DNA of 64,000 nt, taken from assembly GCA_029213045.1 (NCBI GenBank), contig JARGPN010000006.1, positions 62,001-126,000 on the forward strand, written 5' to 3'. The first letter of the stretch is position 1; each line of letters opens with the position of its first letter. The DNA is from Alcanivoracaceae bacterium. GTDB lineage: Bacteria > Pseudomonadota > Gammaproteobacteria > Pseudomonadales > Alcanivoracaceae. The notes below the pieces were generated by a model. The model was not told where the DNA came from, made no database searches, and worked only from the letters and a program-made list of their open reading frames with translations. The position numbers and the translations under genes were made by a program. This document shows, piece by piece, positions 28,601 to 35,920 of the stretch.

Positions 28601-29443
28601 TTAGTCCTCGTCGACGTAAACACCTTCGCGGATGGCGAGTTCCGTAACAATAATATTGAAAGAGCGGTTACCTGGAATCCTGACAGTGTGTTAAACGGTG
28701 CACGGCATATTTCATTGGCTGGACATTTTGCCTATATCGCCACTCCGTCGGCGCTTGTGGTGGTCGATTTAGATACGCCACTGCGGCCAAAGCTTGTTAA
28801 AACAATTACCATGGATGATGTTCGATCATCTGCGGTGCAGTTTAGATATCTATTGGTTGCCCATGCCGGTGGCGTGGAAACACTGGATATTACCCGGCAT
28901 GCTGATCCGAAGGTTGTGCAAGGCAGTTTGATAAAGCTGGACAACCCCCAGCGTATTTATTTGGCGCGCGCATTCGCTTACGTGGCAGCGGGACGCCAAG
29001 GCTTGGCCATCATTGATATCGTCAATCCAGAAAAACCGTCGCTGTACCAACTTTATGATGCCGATGGAAAAATGAATGATGCGCGAGACGTCATTGTCGC
29101 CTCGACCAACGCATCGGCATTTGCGTATGTCGCAGACGGGGAAAACGGTTTAAAAGTGTTGCAGTTGACGTCGCCGGATTCACAGCCAAACTTTTATGGC
29201 TTTAATCCCGCTCCGAAGCCAGAGCTGGTTGCTTGGGCGAAAACACCAAAACCCGCGCAAGCTTTGTCGAAAGGTTTGGATCGCGACCGGGCGGTAGACG
29301 AAACGGGCGGCCAGATAGCGGTATTTGGCCGCTTAGGGTCACGACCTTTTACTCTCGAAGAAATGCAAAAGCTTTTCCTGAATGACAATGGCGAGCCTTG
29401 GTTTGTCAGTGATCAGACGCCAAAGGGCAGGGCAAAACAATGA
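25700..29443 (+). CDS. Decaheme cytochrome c with C-terminal LVIVD beta-propeller
   Basis: A 1247-residue exported protein (signal peptide ends at VSFGS; no lipobox). The first ~780 residues hold ten CXXCH motifs (CVSCH, CVDCH, CGACH, CAACH, CMVCH, CVDCH, CQDCH, CYTCH, CGGCH, CSDCH), including long heme-free stretches. The last ~370 residues contain about six LVIVD-type repeats, such as YLYVAEGEKGFRVYDI, FAYIATPSALVVVDLD and FAYVAAGRQGLAIIDI, which fold as a propeller in surface and periplasmic proteins. It is the largest member of the operon and the natural terminal reductase or docking unit. Where it ends up (periplasm or cell surface) cannot be read from sequence. Start is ATG 25700 (or 25703). 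Confidence 0.88.
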   Translation: MMRVYLQQLVLTLLLLVSAVSFGSEESIAVDVPNRVTAPSAPAWQTKAEAETKSQGCVSCHAASDEKTMHANPAVTLGCVDCHGGDASVMRPDNINDIHAESYQSALRSAHVLPNYPSDWHFPHSANPKNSYTLLNREAPEYVRFVNPSDYRIVREACGACHLPQILAAERSIMATGAMLWGGASYNNGILPYKRYILGEGYTREGEPAAIIPLQMPNKKMAAHGVLPALQPVPAWETVKPGDIFRVFEDGGRNINSLFPEIGIPGSLGQIQRLEEPGRPDLKQSNRGPGTGGRISVPVINLTKTRLNDPLMWFLGTNDQPGDYRSSGCAACHVVYANDREPKHSGPYAQYGHWGKSVTVDPTISKKESGHPLRHTFTRAIPTSQCMVCHMHQPNMFMNTYLGYTMWDYEADAPHMWPEEQKYPTAEEIREVNERNPEGAAPRGKWASLDFLSNVWELNPKLSDTQFADYHGHGWNFRAVFKRDREGNLLDAEGNQVSPDDPKKFSKAVHMASIHADKGMHCVDCHFSQDSHGSGHIYGQVADAIEINCQDCHGTADAYPTLTATGPAAPPKARNLALLRNPDGRKRFEWVNGKLMQRSLVNPGMEWEVSLVKDSVDPNNPHYNAKSARAKLMGRDTDEFHFGLDVKPEQRAHKDDEIECYTCHTSWTTACGGCHLPIEANWKTERHHYEGGKSRNFATYNPQVARDEMFMLGKRGPSHEAKIAPTRSTSALVLSSTNGNRERIYIQQPPIASSGFSSQAFNPHFPHTTRKTETKTCSDCHLSEQNDNNAIMAQLLMLGTNYINFVGRFAWVGEEGGISAVGVTEWDEPQSVYGSYLHKYAYPDYYQQHIDRDRELETVHTHRSGNARCLQTRGEYLYVAEGEKGFRVYDIASIDNKGFSQRIVSAPFSKLGQDNHIDMPNASCVVLPTNQPIAPLRNTGALMRKVNLEQPFHPIFNYALITDEQDGLVLVDVNTFADGEFRNNNIERAVTWNPDSVLNGARHISLAGHFAYIATPSALVVVDLDTPLRPKLVKTITMDDVRSSAVQFRYLLVAHAGGVETLDITRHADPKVVQGSLIKLDNPQRIYLARAFAYVAAGRQGLAIIDIVNPEKPSLYQLYDADGKMNDARDVIVASTNASAFAYVADGENGLKVLQLTSPDSQPNFYGFNPAPKPELVAWAKTPKPAQALSKGLDRDRAVDETGGQIAVFGRLGSRPFTLEEMQKLFLNDNGEPWFVSDQTPKGRAKQ

Positions 29444-30723
29444 ATCGACTAATTCAGTGGTTATTCGCGTGCGGTGCAGTAATGCTCGCGATGACTGTCT
29501 GCGCTGACGAAAAGCATATGGGTGTTGCTACTTGCGCGTCGAGCGTCTGTCACGGGAATGCGACTTCTAAGCCCGATGCGAATATTTTGCATAGCGAGTA
29601 CGTGATTTGGGGACAAGAAGATCCTCATGCGGGTGCTTATAATATTTTGCTCTCGGTGGAATCTGCGCGTATTGCCGCGAAGTTAAATATTGGTCGGGCG
29701 GAAGAAGCGCCCGTGTGCTTGTCGTGTCATAGCGATTATGTTGCTAAAGCTGACCGTGGAGAAAGATTTCAGCTGTCAGACGGTGTCGGTTGCGAGGGCT
29801 GTCATGGCGGGGCAGGAAAATGGCTAGAAACCCATACTGTTCGCGGGGCAACGCATGACGACAATATAGCGCACGGCTTGCGAGCATTAGAGAAGGCCGA
29901 TGTGAAAGCGCAGCTGTGTCAAAGTTGTCACATTGGCGGTGAAGGGCGTTTCGCCGGCCACGACATTATGGGCGCAGGGCATCCGCGGTTGCAGTTTGAA
30001 TTAGCCAATTATTCCGCCGCACTGCCTGAGCATCATCGGGTTGATGATGATTACCGAAAACGTAAAGCGACGTTTACTGAATTGCAGTTGTGGAGTGAGG
30101 GGCAGCTTCAATCTGCGTTGAATGTTTTAGATGGCATTGGCAGCGAGCGATTCTATCAAGGTGGTATGTGGCCCGAGTTGGCGTTCTTCGATTGCCATGT
30201 TTGCCACCAGGCTATGTCACCGCAGAATTGGCAGCAGCGCGACGCCTCAAAAGATCTTCCACCAGGCACAGTTCGGTTAAATGACAGCGCGTTAATTATG
30301 GCGTCGCTGTTGTGGCAAATTAGAAACGAGTCGGCGGCAAAGAATTGGAGCGAAGGCGTGCGTGCGTTACATCGCGCCAGTCAGAAAGGCGTTGAGCCAA
30401 CTCGCGAAGTTGCTGGAATGCTGAAGAATCAAGTGCGAAGTATGATTGCGTCGCTTCAGAAAAAGCCGCTAAGTGACCCAGAAGCCAGTCGGTTATTGCG
30501 CTTAATGGTGGCTTACTCTAGAGAGCAATCCTTTAATGATTACCTCACAGCGGAACAAATCACCATGGCGATCAATATCATGATGCACTCGGATGCGGTG
30601 GCGAACCCGGATGCGTTTGGTGCGCCGTTAGACGCGCTTTACGATAGCCTCGGTGATCAGCATACCTTCCAAGCATGGAAATTCAGGCAGGCCATGGACC
30701 GATTTTCAGGCCAACTGCGATGA
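29440..30723 (+). CDS. Five-heme cytochrome c (c554-like)
   Basis: A 427-residue exported cytochrome overlapping the previous stop by 4 nt (ATGA). The signal peptide ends near VCADE. It has four CXXCH motifs (CLSCH, CEGCH, CQSCH, CHVCH) and one CX4CH site (CASSVCH) in the first 40 residues of the mature protein. The pattern IWGQEDPHAGAY followed by CLSCHSDYV resembles cytochrome c554-type multihemes. The last ~150 residues are helical and heme-free. It probably shuttles electrons in the periplasm for this operon. It is the last gene of the coupled set; the next gene is 86 nt away. Confidence 0.88.
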   Translation: MNRLIQWLFACGAVMLAMTVCADEKHMGVATCASSVCHGNATSKPDANILHSEYVIWGQEDPHAGAYNILLSVESARIAAKLNIGRAEEAPVCLSCHSDYVAKADRGERFQLSDGVGCEGCHGGAGKWLETHTVRGATHDDNIAHGLRALEKADVKAQLCQSCHIGGEGRFAGHDIMGAGHPRLQFELANYSAALPEHHRVDDDYRKRKATFTELQLWSEGQLQSALNVLDGIGSERFYQGGMWPELAFFDCHVCHQAMSPQNWQQRDASKDLPPGTVRLNDSALIMASLLWQIRNESAAKNWSEGVRALHRASQKGVEPTREVAGMLKNQVRSMIASLQKKPLSDPEASRLLRLMVAYSREQSFNDYLTAEQITMAINIMMHSDAVANPDAFGAPLDALYDSLGDQHTFQAWKFRQAMDRFSGQLR

Positions 30724-30809
30724 GGGCCGGTGATACACGGCTTGCGTAATGTTCATGGGCAATGTAAATATTCGGGCCTTGGTATTTTAGTTTTTTAGGA
30801 GAGAGCCGT

Positions 30810-31073
30810 ATGGCGGACCAGCAAGCTTTTGAGCAAGCGCAACTGGATGTTAAAACTCTGACGTCGCGCCCCAGCAATGACGATATGTTATTCCTGTATG
30901 CGCATTTTAAGCAGGGCAGCGCCGGTGATGTGTCAGGCAAGCGTCCTGGAATGTTAGATATGGTGGGACGTGCGAAATATGACGCATGGGCCAAGCTGAA
31001 AGGCGCCAGTAAAGAAAAGGCGATGCAGGGTTACGTAGATAAAGTTGAAGCGTTGCTGAAAACCCACAAGTAG
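30810..31073 (+). CDS. Acyl-CoA-binding protein
   Basis: An 87-residue protein of the ACBP family, small cytosolic four-helix proteins that bind long-chain acyl-CoA. The family core is clear: SNDDMLFLYAHFKQGSAGDV, RPGMLDMVGRAKYDAW and SKEKAMQGYVDKVEALL. A good GGAGAG lies 8 nt before the ATG. ACBPs are less common in bacteria than in eukaryotes. It is followed at once by a terminator, so it ends the transcript whether it starts its own or belongs to the cytochrome operon. Confidence 0.93.
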   Translation: MADQQAFEQAQLDVKTLTSRPSNDDMLFLYAHFKQGSAGDVSGKRPGMLDMVGRAKYDAWAKLKGASKEKAMQGYVDKVEALLKTHK

Positions 31074-31101
31074 CCCATGACAGAAACATGTTTTGCAAAG
31101 C

Positions 31102-31130
31102 CGGCGCCTTCTAGGGCGCCGTTTTTGTTT
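31102..31130 (+). terminator. Rho-independent terminator after the ACBP gene
   Basis: CGGCGCC / GGGCGCCG hairpin with a 5-nt loop, then GTTTTTGTTT. It separates the cytochrome/ACBP genes from the GMC dehydrogenase genes. Confidence 0.9.
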
Positions 31131-31302
31131 CCCCCGCACAAGCAACTGACGGGATTGATCGCGAGGCTGATGATTGTTGTCAGGTAAACATATTGTTTCC
31201 TGTGGAAGGCATCGCTACCTTTGAAGTTCACCCGTGCTGACCCGAAGGTTTTGTGTCGGCCAGATGGATTTCATGAAAGTCTTTTCTTTGTTGAGGTGTT
31301 CG

Positions 31303-31935
31303 ATGGCGCCAGAGGAACAGGTGGCAGCGGCAATGGCACCGCTATCAAGGCGGCGTTTTTTACGGTGGTCGCTGTTGGCAAGCTCCGCTGCTATCGGTGT
31401 AGGCGTCGGTGCAGCATCTTGGCTAAGCAGGTCTGAGCAAGACCAACTTCCGTTACCCGACGCACTTCAGCATTTAACTCAATCTGAGTTCCTATTATTC
31501 CGTCGGGCTACCGAAGTGCTATTACCGCTCTCCGGTACTCGTCTGGCTTCAATTGATACTGTTCCGGTGCTGCACAACATAGACGCGATGATGGGTCTGC
31601 TTTCGCAGAGTGTTCGCAAGGAGCTGGCTGCAGGGCTCGCGGTTTTTGATTATGCCGCGCTCGTTTCTGGCTGGCATGGAAAACGCTTTATTGATTTGGA
31701 TAGCAATGAAGCAGTGGCGTATTTCGATCGCTGGTCGCAAGGCAACTCGGTGCAGCGCGCCTTAGCGACAGTAATTAAAAAATTTGTCTATGTGGCTTAC
31801 TGGCGTGATCCTGCAACGTGGCCAGCCATAGAGTTTGATGGGCCTGTGTCGGATAGGTGGGGATTGCCGTCGCTTGGGAATACGCCCATGCCAAATGAAA
31901 CGGCAAACGTTAAGAAAGAGGGCGAGACCCAATGA
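31303..31935 (+). CDS. Tat-exported small subunit of a GMC dehydrogenase (gluconate 2-dehydrogenase subunit 3-like), copy 1
   Basis: About 210 residues with a twin-arginine signal (SRRRFLRWSLL) and hydrophobic stretch. In gluconate and glucose dehydrogenases such small subunits fold with the flavoprotein and carry it through Tat. Typical features are LTQSEFLLFRRATEVLLPL, a central helix set and the closing VAYWRDPATWPAIEFDGP, shared with copy 2 downstream. The start chosen is ATG 31303 (GAGGTG 5 nt upstream); the frame is open to a GTG at 31234. The stop overlaps the next ATG in ATGA, tying it to the flavoprotein gene. Confidence 0.83.
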   Translation: MAPEEQVAAAMAPLSRRRFLRWSLLASSAAIGVGVGAASWLSRSEQDQLPLPDALQHLTQSEFLLFRRATEVLLPLSGTRLASIDTVPVLHNIDAMMGLLSQSVRKELAAGLAVFDYAALVSGWHGKRFIDLDSNEAVAYFDRWSQGNSVQRALATVIKKFVYVAYWRDPATWPAIEFDGPVSDRWGLPSLGNTPMPNETANVKKEGETQ

Positions 31936-33548
31936 CACAGCATAATAAAATTTCGGTGTCGGTAAATAGCACGGAAAAAGCATCGTCACATTTTCGGGCA
32001 AAGGGGCTGAACGTTGTCGAGGGCCGCACCTTAAACGGCGATGTGCGATTGCGTGCAAACGTTGTGATTGTCGGCTCCGGTGCGGGAGGTTCGGTGGTCG
32101 CTTATGAATTAGCACGGCAAGGCCTTAGTGTGTTGGTGTTGGAAGCGGGGCCTTATGTCCCGTCGGAAAAATTCAGTGAGGATTTTACCCAAAGCTTAGA
32201 GCACCTTTATGCGGACGCCGGCGCGCAAACGAATAAAGAAGGTGATTTGCTGGTGTTACAGGGCGCTTGTGTGGGCGGCTCTACGGTTGTGAATGCGTGT
32301 GCGGCGTTCCGTACGCCTGATTTTATTTTGCGGGATTGGCAAGAAAAGTTTGGATTGGTCGGTTTGTCGCCGGAATCCATGCTGCCGTATTTTGAACGTG
32401 TGGAAAAACATCTTTCTGTCGAGGAAAACGGCGAACACGAAATAGCCAAGCACAGCCAGCTAGCGCGGCAAGGCGCGAATAAGTTGGGCTGGTCGGTTAA
32501 GCCGTTGAAACGGAATATTCGCGACTGTGCGTTGACCGGACATTGCTTGTCCGGATGCAAGACCGATCGCAAACAATCCATGCTCGTAACGTACTTGCCG
32601 TGGGCGCTGGCGAGTGGCGCATCGCTCTATAGTGATGTAATGGTGACGCGCGTTAAGGCAACCGATGGCCGCGCTAACGGTGTGATCGCAGAAGTGCGAA
32701 ATGCTGATGGTGCGGTTCAAGCAAATATTGAGGTCAGTGCTGATTTAGTGGTTGTAGCTGCGGGCGCGATTCAGTCGCCGTTATTGTTGCAAAAAAGCGA
32801 GTTGGCGAATTCCTCGGATCAGGTCGGCCGAAACTTTGCCTGCCATCCATCATTGTTTGTCGCAGCGCGTTACCCCATGCCAGTGCATCCGTGGCGCGGT
32901 GCCTTGGTTGGCGTGTATATCGATGAATTTATGCTGCCAGAGAAGGGCGGATTCATTCTTGAAGCGGGCGGACTGGGAGCTGTAGAGCTGTGTCTAGTAA
33001 CGGAGCCTGGAACAGGCGCGCCATTTGTTGATTACATGCGTGATGCCAAGCACTACAGCGGCATCGTGACCTTGATCCACGACCACAATGTCGGACGCAT
33101 TTCTTGGCAGGATGGAGAGAAGCGGATCGACTACGCTTTAGCGGATGAAGATTTTGAGTCCATGCTCGCCGCGTTGGCCGCAGCGGCGCGCGTACATTTT
33201 GCTGCAGGGGCTGAAAAAGTATTCGTGCCGTCGACGCAATCACTGCAAATCAATAGTGAAGCGGAGATCGACCAGGTGCTCGCGGAGCTTAGAAATGCGC
33301 CTCAAGTGTTACGTATGGTGTCATATCACCCCCAGGGCACCTGCCGTATGGGGGCTGACCCAGCCAATTCCGTGGTGTCTGAGGGCGGAGAATGCCACGA
33401 TGTGGCGGGTTTATACGTCGCGGACGCAAGCCTTTTCCCCACTTCAATCATCGTAAATCCGCAAGTTACGGTGTATGCCATGGCTTCTCGCATTGCAGAC
33501 CAGATTTTGGCGCGCCGAGATGAGTATTTCTCAGAGATGACGGGGTAA
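31932..33548 (+). CDS. GMC oxidoreductase with [3Fe-4S]-type cysteine motif, copy 1
   Basis: A 538-residue FAD-dependent dehydrogenase of the glucose-methanol-choline family. The FAD loop is VIVGSGAGGSVVAYELA (about residues 45-61); the GMC signature GGSTVVNACAAF and the C-terminal His motif YHPQGTCRMGA and LYVADASLFP are present. Cys199, Cys205 and Cys209 (CALTGHCLSGC) match the C-X5-C-X3-C that binds a [3Fe-4S] cluster in FAD glucose dehydrogenase. It lacks its own signal and should be exported with the small subunit encoded upstream (4-nt overlap). The alcohol or sugar substrate is unknown. No dedicated cytochrome subunit is present. Confidence 0.88.
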   Translation: MTQHNKISVSVNSTEKASSHFRAKGLNVVEGRTLNGDVRLRANVVIVGSGAGGSVVAYELARQGLSVLVLEAGPYVPSEKFSEDFTQSLEHLYADAGAQTNKEGDLLVLQGACVGGSTVVNACAAFRTPDFILRDWQEKFGLVGLSPESMLPYFERVEKHLSVEENGEHEIAKHSQLARQGANKLGWSVKPLKRNIRDCALTGHCLSGCKTDRKQSMLVTYLPWALASGASLYSDVMVTRVKATDGRANGVIAEVRNADGAVQANIEVSADLVVVAAGAIQSPLLLQKSELANSSDQVGRNFACHPSLFVAARYPMPVHPWRGALVGVYIDEFMLPEKGGFILEAGGLGAVELCLVTEPGTGAPFVDYMRDAKHYSGIVTLIHDHNVGRISWQDGEKRIDYALADEDFESMLAALAAAARVHFAAGAEKVFVPSTQSLQINSEAEIDQVLAELRNAPQVLRMVSYHPQGTCRMGADPANSVVSEGGECHDVAGLYVADASLFPTSIIVNPQVTVYAMASRIADQILARRDEYFSEMTG

Positions 33549-33637
33549 CAGCCGTTCTCCTTTGTGACAGTTTCCGTTAGACTTTAGAGGCCTATAACAA
33601 TAATCAAGGAGCCATTTTGGTTCCGACGGAGCAGGCG

Positions 33638-34228
33638 ATGTCGAAAGCGACCAACACTCCCGCCTTTATGTCTGGCTTGGAACCCCTCACACGCAGGTCC
33701 CTTTTGCGTGGTTTGGCGGTCAGCGGGATGGCAGTAACTACTGGCTGTAGCCGATTATTCGGCCGTAAAGATGCGCCAGAAGTACTCGAATTTACCTCTC
33801 TCTCAGAAAGCGAAGCACGTACGGTGACAAAGCTTACCGCCGTGTTGTTGCCCACAGAAAAATACGATATGCCGTCTGCATTGAGCGTGGTCCCCACGGT
33901 AAAAAATGTGGACGTCATGGTCGGTCAAATGCCCAAGCAAACGCGCGATCTTCTGGGTTTAGCGCTGTGGGTCTTTGAAAGCCGTCCAATGGTCAGTTTC
34001 AAGTTCAGCAGTTTCTCTAAGCTTGACGATGAAAAAGCGCGTGATTATGTGCTTGCGATGCAAGACGGCGCGTTTTTTGAGCGTGGTATTACCTCGACCT
34101 TAAAAACGCTGATTACCGTGAACTACTGGCGGGATTCGCGCACTTGGCCGGGCTTGGAATACACAGGTCCAGTCACAGAAAAATGGGGGGTGCGCCGTCT
34201 TGGTAATGCACCTCTACCGTTGGTTTAA
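33638..34228 (+). CDS. Tat-exported lipoprotein small subunit of a GMC dehydrogenase, copy 2
   Basis: About 196 residues with a twin-arginine signal (TRRSLLRGLAV) followed by a lipobox (VTTGC), so it is a predicted Tat-exported lipoprotein that would anchor its partner. The body shares with copy 1 the LTAVLLPTE segment, helical core and ending VNYWRDSRTWPGLEYTGP. The ATG at 33638 has GGAG 6 nt upstream; the TTG at 33617 with AGGAG 5 nt upstream would add 7 residues and is equally possible. The partner flavoprotein gene begins 18 nt downstream. Confidence 0.83.
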   Translation: MSKATNTPAFMSGLEPLTRRSLLRGLAVSGMAVTTGCSRLFGRKDAPEVLEFTSLSESEARTVTKLTAVLLPTEKYDMPSALSVVPTVKNVDVMVGQMPKQTRDLLGLALWVFESRPMVSFKFSSFSKLDDEKARDYVLAMQDGAFFERGITSTLKTLITVNYWRDSRTWPGLEYTGPVTEKWGVRRLGNAPLPLV

Positions 34229-34246
34229 GTCGGGGAAGTCGAGCAA

Positions 34247-35845
34247 ATGCGTATAGTTACAGTTCCTCGTGATGGTGTGCCCGTTACCGATGCTCGGTCA
34301 GTGGTTGCTGATCCTGCGCTAGGGAAAAACTTCGCGGTACAAGCGGATGTTGTAGTGGTCGGCTCTGGAGCCGGCGGTTCAGTTGTTGCATATGAAATGG
34401 CCAAAGCCGGTCGCAAGGTGTTGATCCTTGAGGCGGGCAGGTATCAGCCGAGTGCTAACTTTACCGAGCACTTGGGCGACACCATGACACAAATTTATCG
34501 TGACCAAGCGGCCCAGTTTAATACCACGGCGGATGTGCTTTTTGTTGAAGGCAAGTGCGTCGGAGGTTCCACCGTGATTGGTGGGTGCGTTATGCACCAG
34601 CTTTCGGACAAAGTCTTACAAGGCTGGTCAGATAAGTATGGGCTTAAAGGCTTCGCGCCAGAGAAAATTAAACCTACCTACGACTTGGTGGGTAAATGGC
34701 TGAATGTCCACGTCAATGAAGCGCACGAAATTAACGCCACTGCCCATAAAGTGATTCAGGGTTGTGAGCGCATGGGATACGCCTGGAAGCCTGTTCAGCG
34801 CAATGTAAAACGCTGTGCGCTAACAGGACACTGCCTTGCAGGCTGTCCTTCCGACCGAAAAATGTCTGCACTGGTCTCTCACTTGCCTTGGGCCGCAGCG
34901 CACGGCGCACGTCTTTTCTCCGACACGCAAGTCACCCGAGCATTAATTAAAAATGGTCGTGTCACCGGCGTCGAAGCGGTCGTCCGTGATCCCGATACGG
35001 GAAATATTGTTTCAAATATGCGCGTTGATGCGGGTGTTGTTGTCTTTGCCGGCGGCACAGTACAAACGCCTCTGTTGTTGCAGCGCAGCCAAATTCCAGA
35101 CAAAAGCGGTCAGCTAGGTCGTAACATGACGGTACAGCCTTTTGTGCAAGTCATGGGTAAGTTTAAAGAGCCGTTGTACGGCTTCCGTGGTGCATTAGTA
35201 GGTGTCCAGGTCGATGAGTTTTTAGAAAGCGACGGCATTATACTTGCGTCCGGTTTGGCGGAGCCTGAGCAGTTGATGGTTCAGGGCGAGCAGGGCGCTG
35301 GCGATGAACACATGGAGTACATGAAGAGCTATAAAAACATGGCGGGCTTAAACGCCTTCTCATTGGACGAAGGCCATGGTTCTGTTGAGTGGAAAGGCGG
35401 ATTACTCGACGGCGACAAAGAAATTAAGTGGAACCCGAACCGTAACGAGTTTGCGAAAATTGCACGCAGTGTATCGTTGGCGTCACGTATTTTCTTCTCT
35501 GCTGGTGCAGAAAAAGTGTGGATGCCGACGTTCCAGAAGTTGGCCGCGAACAATGTGTTTGAGTTAGACGAGCAACTAGCAAAAGTTGATTACGGCATTA
35601 ATGGCATGTACACGTTCAGAATTAACACCTTCCATTCCCATGGCACTGCGCGTATGGGTGCTGACGCGTACGAGTCGGTTGTGAATCCAAACGGAGAGGT
35701 ACACGGAGTGACGGGATTGTATGTTGCTGACGCCTCGTTAATTCCAGAACCGATTGGTTACGCGCCGCAATGGACAGTTCAGGTGATGGCCAAATACGTG
35801 TCCGATCGTATTCAAGAGAAATCGAGCAGCTATTTCGTTTCGTAG
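34247..35845 (+). CDS. GMC oxidoreductase with [3Fe-4S]-type cysteine motif, copy 2
   Basis: A 532-residue paralogue of the first GMC flavoprotein. FAD loop VVVGSGAGGSVVAYEMA, GGSTVIGGCV, C-terminal FHSHGTARMGA and LYVADASLIP are clear. Cys190, Cys196 and Cys200 (CALTGHCLAGC) again give the C-X5-C-X3-C pattern. The C-terminal His is preceded by FHSHG rather than YHPQG, so substrate preference may differ from copy 1. It is paired with the Tat lipoprotein just upstream. A bidirectional terminator follows 27 nt after the stop. Confidence 0.88.
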   Translation: MRIVTVPRDGVPVTDARSVVADPALGKNFAVQADVVVVGSGAGGSVVAYEMAKAGRKVLILEAGRYQPSANFTEHLGDTMTQIYRDQAAQFNTTADVLFVEGKCVGGSTVIGGCVMHQLSDKVLQGWSDKYGLKGFAPEKIKPTYDLVGKWLNVHVNEAHEINATAHKVIQGCERMGYAWKPVQRNVKRCALTGHCLAGCPSDRKMSALVSHLPWAAAHGARLFSDTQVTRALIKNGRVTGVEAVVRDPDTGNIVSNMRVDAGVVVFAGGTVQTPLLLQRSQIPDKSGQLGRNMTVQPFVQVMGKFKEPLYGFRGALVGVQVDEFLESDGIILASGLAEPEQLMVQGEQGAGDEHMEYMKSYKNMAGLNAFSLDEGHGSVEWKGGLLDGDKEIKWNPNRNEFAKIARSVSLASRIFFSAGAEKVWMPTFQKLAANNVFELDEQLAKVDYGINGMYTFRINTFHSHGTARMGADAYESVVNPNGEVHGVTGLYVADASLIPEPIGYAPQWTVQVMAKYVSDRIQEKSSSYFVS

Positions 35846-35872
35846 CGTGCTATAGGAATACAGCTGAACAGT

Positions 35873-35901
35873 AAAAAAGGCCGCTATTTGCGGCCTTTTT
35901 T
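35873..35901. terminator. Bidirectional terminator between convergent genes
   Basis: AAAAAAGGCCGC, 5-nt loop, GCGGCCTTTTTT. The A-run before and T-run after the stem let it work for the GMC gene on the plus strand and the unknown exported protein on the minus strand. Confidence 0.93.
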
Positions 35902-35920
35902 ATATCTAGAGTGAGGCTCT

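Noticed and set aside
19426-29443. Direct orthologues of the Shewanella MtrCAB system
   Set aside because: The barrel lacks the MtrB CXXC, the large decaheme lacks a lipobox, and the entry modules are entirely different.
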